Source: Hymenobacter convexus (lineage in GTDB: Bacteria > Bacteroidota > Bacteroidia > Cytophagales > Hymenobacteraceae). Taken from it: a stretch of DNA of 64,000 nucleotides. Below the pieces are notes generated by a model. That model saw nothing but the letters and a program-made list of their open reading frames with translations, was not told the origin of the DNA and made no database searches. The translations under genes were made by a program, and so were the position numbers. The stretch covers positions 62,001 through 126,000 of the forward strand of contig NZ_JAUQON010000005.1 of NCBI RefSeq assembly GCF_030580955.1, in the 5' to 3' direction. Below are positions 58,451 through 64,000 of the stretch, piece after piece. Every line of letters starts with the position of its first letter. Positions within the stretch are counted from its first letter, which is position 1.

Positions 58451-58510
58451 GCGTTATAGCGGTATTGTTGAGCACTGTTGCCCTACTTCGCGTCCAAGTT
58501 TACGTTTTCT

Positions 58511-59485
58511 ATGAATGCCATCACCATTCAGCAGCCTGGCGGGCCAGCCGTTCTCCAGTTGCGCCAACTGCCCCAGCCGCAGCCAGCGGCCCACGAGGTG
58601 CTGGTCCACATCCAGGCGGCCGGCCTGAACCGGCCCGATGTGCTGATGCGGCAGGGCAAATACGCCGGCAGCGGCGATGTAGCGGGGATGGTGCCCGGTT
58701 TGGAAATAGCCGGCACCGTGGCTGCTTGCGGCAATGAGGTCATGCGCTGGCAGCCCGGCGATGCCGTGTGCGCGCTTATGCCCGCTGGTGGCTACGCCGA
58801 ATACGCCACGGTGGACGCCCGCCACTGCCTGCCCGTGCCCGCCGGATTGAGCATGCTGGAGGCGGCTGCCCTGCCCGAAACCGTATTTACGGTGTGGCAC
58901 AACGTGTTTCAGCGCGGGGCACTGCAAGCGGGCGAGACGCTGCTGGTGCATGGCGGCAGCAGCGGCATTGGCACCACGGCCATTCAGCTGGCGCGCGCTT
59001 TGGGCAGCCACGTGGCCGTCACGGCCGGCGACGACACCAAGTGCTCGGCCTGCCTGGAGCTGGGGGCCGACTGGGCCATTAACTACAAAACCCAGGATTT
59101 CGAGCAGGTGCTGAACGAGCCGGGCGTCGATGTCATTCTGGACATGATTGGCGGCGATTATATTGCCAAAAACCTGCGCCTGCTGAAGGACGACGGCCGC
59201 CTGGTATTCGTGAATGCCATGCAGGGCGGCAAGGGCGAATTCAACGCGCTGGAGGTGATGCGGCGGCGGCTAAGCATCACGGGCAGCACCTTGCGGCCGC
59301 GCTCGGCTGAGTTCAAGGCTGCCCTGGCCGCGGCCGTGGAGCAACACGTGTGGCCGCTGATTGTGGCGGGGAAGTTCCGGCCGGTTATCTATAAAACGTT
59401 TCCGCTGGCGGAGGCTGCGGCAGCGCATGCGTTGATGGAGAGCAGCGCGCACATTGGGAAGATTATGTTGGAGGTAGGAGTATAG
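58511..59485 (+). CDS. NAD(P)H quinone oxidoreductase, MDR superfamily (QOR/PIG3-like)
   Basis: 324 residues from ATG 58511. The GroES-like N-terminal domain (AAGLNRPDVLMRQGKY) precedes the Rossmann domain with VHGGSSGIGTTAIQLA near 150 (NADPH binding). No catalytic or structural zinc cysteines are in place, so it belongs to the zinc-free quinone-reductase group. It reduces quinones or enones with NADPH in the cytoplasm. It converges with the redoxin gene, separated by a palindromic repeat. Confidence 0.93.
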   Translation: MNAITIQQPGGPAVLQLRQLPQPQPAAHEVLVHIQAAGLNRPDVLMRQGKYAGSGDVAGMVPGLEIAGTVAACGNEVMRWQPGDAVCALMPAGGYAEYATVDARHCLPVPAGLSMLEAAALPETVFTVWHNVFQRGALQAGETLLVHGGSSGIGTTAIQLARALGSHVAVTAGDDTKCSACLELGADWAINYKTQDFEQVLNEPGVDVILDMIGGDYIAKNLRLLKDDGRLVFVNAMQGGKGEFNALEVMRRRLSITGSTLRPRSAEFKAALAAAVEQHVWPLIVAGKFRPVIYKTFPLAEAAAAHALMESSAHIGKIMLEVGV

Positions 59486-59504
59486 AAATAGAACCAAATA
59501 AAAA

Positions 59505-59607
59505 ACGTCATGCTGAGCGAAGCCGAAGCATCTCTACCGCGCAACTAATCCAATCGGCCGGATTCACTGCTGCGGTAGAGATGCTTCGGCTTCGCTCAGC
59601 ATGACGT
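59505..59607. repeat. Palindromic repeat, family B copy 3 (36-nt perfect arms)
   Basis: Arms 59505-59540 and 59572-59607 are exact inverted copies, core GTCATGCTGAGCGAAGCCG. It lies exactly between two convergent genes, where a two-way terminator is needed. Confidence 0.95.
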
Positions 59608-59628
59608 GCTGGAAGCGAACTTATCAGC

Positions 59629-60237
59629 CTACGCCTGCTTCCACTTAATGGTGCAGCCAATGGCTTTGGTTGAGTTGGTGGTGGCGGGCTTACCGGCCAG
59701 AATTTCGGTCATGGCGTTTTCCACGTATTTGGTTTTCACCAGCTTGGCGTCTTCCGAGTTGTCGTCGATAGCGCCGATGTAGCTTACCACGAAGTCGTTG
59801 CCCTTGCGGGTGAGGACGTAGAGGTGGGGCGTGCGGGTGGCGCCGTAGGTGCGGGCTACCTGCTGCGATTCATCAACCAGGTAGGGGAAGGCGTACTTCT
59901 TTTTTTGCATGTCGGCGTAGGAGTCGCCGGGGGCCACGGCCGGGTCGTTGGGATTGATGGCCACCACGGGATAGCCTTTGGGCGCGTATTTGGCGTTCAG
60001 CTCCACAATACGGCTTTCGTAAGCTTTGGCGAAAGGGCAGGTGTTGCAGGTGAACACCACGATGTAGCCTTTGGCGGCCTTGTTATCGGCCAGCGACACC
60101 ATTTTGCCATCGATATTCTTGAGCTTGAAGTCGGTGGCTTTGTCGCCCACTTTGTAGCCGTCGGCGGTGGGGCGGGCAATGAAGCTGCTCAGCAGCAGCA
60201 CAAAACAGAAGCTGAAATAGGGCAGGAGCTTTTTCAT
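59629..60237 (-). CDS. Exported redoxin-domain thioredoxin-like protein
   Basis: 202 residues with a signal peptide (about 1-22). The AhpC/Redoxin-like domain starts VGDKATDFKLKNIDGK; the redox pair is CNTC (64-67) in FTCNTCPFAKAYE, a form typical of the redoxin proteins of Bacteroidota and unlike CGPC. The cis-Pro is in RTPHLYVLT. It should act as a periplasmic thiol oxidoreductase or peroxiredoxin-like protein. It is 36 bp downstream of the TlpA-like gene and probably cotranscribed. Confidence 0.88.
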   Translation of the reverse strand: MKKLLPYFSFCFVLLLSSFIARPTADGYKVGDKATDFKLKNIDGKMVSLADNKAAKGYIVVFTCNTCPFAKAYESRIVELNAKYAPKGYPVVAINPNDPAVAPGDSYADMQKKKYAFPYLVDESQQVARTYGATRTPHLYVLTRKGNDFVVSYIGAIDDNSEDAKLVKTKYVENAMTEILAGKPATTNSTKAIGCTIKWKQA

Positions 60238-60273
60238 AAGCGGTGATTTGTAAAGGGTGATTCTTAAAAATAG

Positions 60274-60762
60274 CTATTTCTGGAATTTCTGCAAAGCGGC
60301 GGTTAGCTCGGCTTGCGAAAGCTCCTGCTCGAAGGTAGCGCGCTGATTGGTCTTGTTGTTGATAATGAGCGTGAAGGGCAGCGCGCCCGACCATTTGGCG
60401 TCCAGCTTATCCATCCACGAATTGGGGTCGGACTCGTTGAGCAGCAGCACTTCCGATTTCAGGCCGCGCTGCTTCACGAAGGGTTTTACCTTCTTTTCGA
60501 GCTGCGACGCGTAATCCAGGCTTACCAGCAGCACCTTCACCTTTTTGCCCGCATTGGCCGCCCGCAGCTGCTCGAACCCGGGCAGCTCCTTCACGCAGGG
60601 CGCGCACCAAGTGGCCCAGAAATTCACCACGTAAGTTGTATCGGTGGGGCGGGCCAGCCGCTTTTGCAAATCGGGGAACCTGACGACGGCGACGCTTTGC
60701 CCGAAGGCAGACGCGGACAGCAAAAGGCCGCCCACCAACGAAACGAATTTCAGCATACTCAT
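60274..60762 (-). CDS. Exported TlpA-like thioredoxin-fold protein
   Basis: 162 residues from ATG 60762 (or 60756). Signal peptide about 1-21 (LKFVSLVGGLLLSASAFGQ). The thioredoxin motif WCAPC has its cysteines at 53 and 56; LPFTLIIN carries the cis-Pro. It is the first of two exported thioredoxin-fold genes in a row, with a third such protein at 5553. Likely a periplasmic disulfide reductase. Upstream frames to 60852 are not coding-like. Confidence 0.88.
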   Translation of the reverse strand: MSMLKFVSLVGGLLLSASAFGQSVAVVRFPDLQKRLARPTDTTYVVNFWATWCAPCVKELPGFEQLRAANAGKKVKVLLVSLDYASQLEKKVKPFVKQRGLKSEVLLLNESDPNSWMDKLDAKWSGALPFTLIINNKTNQRATFEQELSQAELTAALQKFQK

Positions 60763-60854
60763 GGTACAAACAAATACCTCCCACCAACCGCAAAGGGCAG
60801 TGGGAGGTTGCATCGGCAGTGGGTATAACGGCCGCGTAAGTGTCAAGTGCACGC

Positions 60855-61862
60855 TTACGGCTGTCCGCCACCGCCCGACGCGCCGTAAATCTGGCCCGTG
60901 GTGAAACTGGCGTCATTGGCGGCCAACTGCACGTAGATGGAAGCCAACTCAACGGGCTGCCCGGGGCGGCCCATGGGCGTTTTCTTGCCAAACTCTTTCA
61001 AATTTTCCTGCGTAGAGCCGCCGCTCACCTGCAGCGGCGTCCAGACGGGACCGGGGGCCACGCCGTTCACGCGGATGCCCTTGGGTGCGAGCTGTTTGGC
61101 CAGCGACTTCACGTAGTTCATCGTCGCAGCCTTGGTTTGGGCGTAGTCGTAGAGGTTGGGCGAGGGGTCGTAGGCCTGCTCCGAGGTGGTGCCGATGATG
61201 GCCGCGCCGGGCGGCAGGTGCGGCAGGGCGGCTTTAATAATCCAGAACGGCGCGTAGATGTTGGTTTTCATCGTGGCGTCGAAGTCAGCGGTGGTCAGCT
61301 CCAGAATGGACTGGCGCTGCTGTTGCCGGCCAGCGTTGTTCACCACAATGTCGAGCCCGCCGAGCTGGCGTACGGCCTCGGCTACCAGCTTTTGGCAGAA
61401 GGCCTCCTCGCGCAAATCGCCCGGAATGGCGATGCCCTTGCGGCCTTCGGCTTTAATCAGCGCAATGACTTCTTTGGCATCGGCTTCCTCGGCGGGCAGG
61501 TAGTTGATGGCCACGTCGGCGCCTTCGCGGGCGTAGGCAATGGCGGCGGCGCGGCCCATGCCCGAGTCGCCACCCGTAATCAGGGCCTTGCGGCCGGCCA
61601 GGCGGCCCGAGCCTTTGTAGCTTTTCTCGCCGTGGTCGGGGCGCGGGTCCATTTGGCTGGCCAGGCCGGGCCAGGGCTGCGACTGCCCTTTGAACGGCGG
61701 CTTGGGGTATTTGTCCATCGGGTTCACCATTGGCTCCGGCGCCGCTGCGGTGGGCGCCACCGCGCCCTGCGCCGATAGCACCGGCGCCACGGCCGCCACC
61801 GCCAGGCTGGCGCCCAAACCGCTGATGACCTCACGCCGGCTGAGTTTGGTTTCTTCGTTCAT
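60855..61862 (-). CDS. Tat-exported short-chain dehydrogenase/reductase
   Basis: 335 residues from ATG 61862. The N-terminus has a twin-arginine signal (KLSRREVISGLGASLAVAA, Arg 9-10) followed by an Ala/Pro-rich stretch. The SDR domain has GGDSGMGRA for NAD(P) binding near residue 110, NNAG, the catalytic YAQTK and the EAF/YghA-like layout. Tat export would carry the folded, cofactor-loaded enzyme to the periplasm, unusual for SDRs. It may protect against aldehydes or oxidative stress; substrate unknown. Confidence 0.9.
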   Translation of the reverse strand: MNEETKLSRREVISGLGASLAVAAVAPVLSAQGAVAPTAAAPEPMVNPMDKYPKPPFKGQSQPWPGLASQMDPRPDHGEKSYKGSGRLAGRKALITGGDSGMGRAAAIAYAREGADVAINYLPAEEADAKEVIALIKAEGRKGIAIPGDLREEAFCQKLVAEAVRQLGGLDIVVNNAGRQQQRQSILELTTADFDATMKTNIYAPFWIIKAALPHLPPGAAIIGTTSEQAYDPSPNLYDYAQTKAATMNYVKSLAKQLAPKGIRVNGVAPGPVWTPLQVSGGSTQENLKEFGKKTPMGRPGQPVELASIYVQLAANDASFTTGQIYGASGGGGQP

Positions 61863-62163
61863 TGTATTGAAGTATAATGTTTTAGTAATGTGGAATGGCC
61901 TTTTCACTATACCCGTTTTTGGGAGTTGGGGTTGGCTGCAACGCAACTGCCAATGCCTGGCCTAAGAAAGCAATGTAGCTAAACCCGCTTACCGTCGAGG
62001 CAAAAATGACGCGGGTTTAGAGCCGTCGGCGCCAAGTGGCTTCGGGCTGAAAGCTGGCCGGTTTGCCGCCGATGGCCCGGATTTGGTGACGCGCCGCCGC
62101 CCGATACGGCTTTACCTTTGCGCTACGGCGCAACTTTCGCCCTCTGACCGTAGTTTTTGGCCC
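61863..62163. other. Divergent gap between SDR gene and ispG
   Basis: Contains a 10-bp perfect inverted repeat CTAAACCCGC/GCGGGTTTAG (61979-61988, 62011-62020) and the ispG promoter box. No gene visible. Confidence 0.6.
62113..62120 (+). promoter_or_regulatory. -7 box TACCTTTG of ispG
   Basis: Perfect TAnnTTTG match 43 nt before the ispG ATG. Confidence 0.6.
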
Positions 62164-64000
62164 ATGAATAAGACGTATTGCCCCAGCCTCACCGAATACA
62201 AGCGCCGCGTGTCGCGCGTGGTCAACATTGGCGGCTTGCCAATGGGCGGCGACTACCCCATCCGGGTGCAGAGCATGACCACTGTGGACACGATGGACAC
62301 CCAGGGCTCGGTGGAGCAGACGCTGCGCATGGTAGCGGCCGGCTGCGAGTACGTGCGCATCACCGCGCCCAGCATGAAGGAAGCACAGAACCTGTTGGAA
62401 ATCAAGAAGGAGCTGCGCAAGCGCGGCTGCAACGTGCCACTCATCGCCGACATCCACTTCACGCCCAACGCCGCCGAGCTGGCCGCCCGCATCGTGGAGA
62501 AAGTGCGCGTGAACCCGGGCAACTACGCCGATAAAAAGAAGTTCGAGGAAATTGAATACACCGACGCCAGCTACGCGGCCGAGGTGGAGCGCATTCGCGA
62601 GCGGTTCCGGCCGCTGGTCCAGATTTGCAAGCAGCACGGCACGGCCATGCGCATCGGCACCAACCACGGCTCGTTGAGCGACCGGATTCTGAGCCGCTAC
62701 GGCGACACGCCGCTCGGCATGGTGGAGTCGGCGCTGGAGTTTTTGCGCCTGTGCGAGGAAGAAAACTACTACGACGTGGTGCTGAGCATGAAGGCCAGCA
62801 ACACCCAGGTGATGGTGCAGGCCTACCGCCTGCTGGTGCAGAAGCTGGACGAGGAAGGCCTGCAGCCCTACCCGCTGCACCTGGGCGTGACCGAAGCCGG
62901 CGAGGCCGAAGACGGCCGCATTAAGAGCGCCGTGGGCATCGGCACGCTGCTGGAGGATGGCCTCGGCGACACTGTGCGCGTGAGCCTCACCGAAGCGCCC
63001 GAGGCGGAGGCGCCCGTGGCTCGCATGCTGATTGACCGCTACACCGAGCGCGCCGCGCTGGCCCAGCCCATTCGCCCCATGGTGGGCGAGGAACCCATCG
63101 ACCCCTTCCAGTACCACCGCCGCAGCACGCACGAGGTGGCCAATTTTGGGGGCCTGAACGTGCCGCGTGTCATCGCCGATTTGTCGCGCCTGCCGCGCCG
63201 CGAGTACGCCGACCTGCGCGCCGCCGGCCACTTATATTCGCCGTTTCTCGACAAGTTTCAGATGTCGGACCTCGGGGCCGACTACATCTACACCGGCGAG
63301 CGCCCGGTGCCCTACATGCTGCCCAACGGCCTCAAGGAGGTGGTTACGTTCACGGCTTGGAAAGATGCCGGCCGCCGCGCCGACCACTACCCGCTGATGA
63401 CGGCCGGTTCTTACCTGGAAGATACCCCCGCCGCCCGCCATCCCCAGCTGAACTTCCTGTTTCTGGAGCCGAGCGCCCTCGACCAACGCCTGCTTGACCA
63501 CCTGCGCACCGACCGCACTGTGGTGCTGGTGCTCGATACGCCCAACCCCCACGCCATGCCCGACCTGCGCCGGGCCTTCTTCGAGCTCATTAACCACGGT
63601 GTGACTTGCCCGGTGGTCATTGCCCGTTTCTACCCGCCACAAACGGCTGAAAAAACGCAGCTTGATGCCGCCACCGACATCGGCGGGCTGCTCATTGACG
63701 GCCTGGGCGATGGCGTGGTGCTGGGCGCCCGCCTGTTGCCCGTCGACCGGCCTCAGGAGGCCTGGCTGGCCGATATCGACATGCTGAACCAGCTTTCCTT
63801 CGGGATTCTGCAGGCAGCCCGCACCCGCATGAGCAAGACCGAGTACATCAGCTGTCCCAGCTGTGGCCGCACCCTGTTCGACCTACAGGAAACCACGGCC
63901 ATGATTCGCAAGCGCACCGACCACCTCAAGGGCATCAAAATCGGTATTATGGGCTGCATCGTGAACGGCCCCGGCGAAATGGCCGATGCCGACTACGGCT
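62164..64000 (+). CDS. ispG: 4-hydroxy-3-methylbut-2-en-1-yl diphosphate synthase (partial, runs off the edge)
   Basis: 612 codons from ATG 62164, open to the window's end. It makes HMBPP from MEcPP in the MEP isoprenoid pathway with a 4Fe-4S cluster. The TIM-barrel half (IRVQSMTTVDTMDT near 38) is followed by a long insertion domain (about 260-530), as in Bacteroidota, Chlamydia and plants, then the cluster domain with CPSCGR (Cys564, Cys567) and GCIVNGPGE (Cys near 598). Only the last residues are missing. A -7 box lies 43 nt upstream. Confidence 0.96.
   Translation, partial: MNKTYCPSLTEYKRRVSRVVNIGGLPMGGDYPIRVQSMTTVDTMDTQGSVEQTLRMVAAGCEYVRITAPSMKEAQNLLEIKKELRKRGCNVPLIADIHFTPNAAELAARIVEKVRVNPGNYADKKKFEEIEYTDASYAAEVERIRERFRPLVQICKQHGTAMRIGTNHGSLSDRILSRYGDTPLGMVESALEFLRLCEEENYYDVVLSMKASNTQVMVQAYRLLVQKLDEEGLQPYPLHLGVTEAGEAEDGRIKSAVGIGTLLEDGLGDTVRVSLTEAPEAEAPVARMLIDRYTERAALAQPIRPMVGEEPIDPFQYHRRSTHEVANFGGLNVPRVIADLSRLPRREYADLRAAGHLYSPFLDKFQMSDLGADYIYTGERPVPYMLPNGLKEVVTFTAWKDAGRRADHYPLMTAGSYLEDTPAARHPQLNFLFLEPSALDQRLLDHLRTDRTVVLVLDTPNPHAMPDLRRAFFELINHGVTCPVVIARFYPPQTAEKTQLDAATDIGGLLIDGLGDGVVLGARLLPVDRPQEAWLADIDMLNQLSFGILQAARTRMSKTEYISCPSCGRTLFDLQETTAMIRKRTDHLKGIKIGIMGCIVNGPGEMADADYG

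Overview
The window looks like chromosomal DNA from a high-GC Bacteroidota, most likely Hymenobacter or a close relative. The evidence is: overall high GC with GC-rich codon use; TAnnTTTG-type -7 promoter boxes; a type III glutamine synthetase (GlnN); the order miaB, sigma-54 regulator, lptE, TPR protein, secG, groES, groEL; a long, insert-containing IspG; a Bacteroidota 'putative porin'; and ATP-type PEP carboxykinase. The genus is inferred; there is no rRNA in the window.

Region 1 (1-6.94 kb) is accessory. It holds the right end of a prophage or phage-like tail module: a partial structural gene, a small gene and a tape measure gene that stays in one frame across two in-frame TAG codons. A strong terminator follows, then about 1.7 kb of AT-rich DNA carrying one membrane-anchored gene of unknown function. 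Next come a 378-bp element made of two 131-nt inverted arms around nested hairpins, a TlpA-like thioredoxin, a small serine recombinase and a tRNA-Asp(GTC) gene.

Region 2 (7-21 kb) is ordinary chromosome: accA, an MBL-fold hydrolase, a patatin-like lipase, a lysophospholipid acyltransferase, a DUF4159 protein, a Crp-like regulator, a CDF cation exporter, rsmE, pckA, an AraC-type regulator and a POT peptide transporter.

Region 3 (21-47 kb) is mostly minus strand. It holds groEL-groES, secG, lptE, a sigma-54 activator and miaB; then pabB, a TPR protein, a zinc-ribbon coiled-coil protein, a Nif3-like protein and a SMUG-like uracil-DNA glycosylase. That glycosylase is divergent from an lpxK-porin-miaE group. 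Fumarylacetoacetase, a NifU-like/Mrp pair for Fe-S assembly, a GH2 enzyme, a PAP2 phosphatase and a large secreted protein follow.

Region 4 (47-64 kb) has a MacB/FtsX-type permease, an HTH protein with a likely self-operator, mtaB, an LTA-synthase-like sulfatase-fold enzyme, glnN, an orphan double-PAS protein, a quinone oxidoreductase, two secreted thioredoxin-fold proteins, a Tat-exported SDR and the start of ispG.

Recurring themes are envelope and lipid biogenesis (accA, LPLAT, lpxK, lptE, porin, PAP2, LTAS-like), modification of tRNA position 37 (miaB, miaE, mtaB), Fe-S biology, and families of long palindromic repeats at 3' ends of genes. The best candidates for something unusual are the amber-interrupted tape measure gene, the AT-rich cargo gene with the inverted-repeat element beside it, and promoter boxes so close to start codons that the mRNAs should be nearly leaderless.
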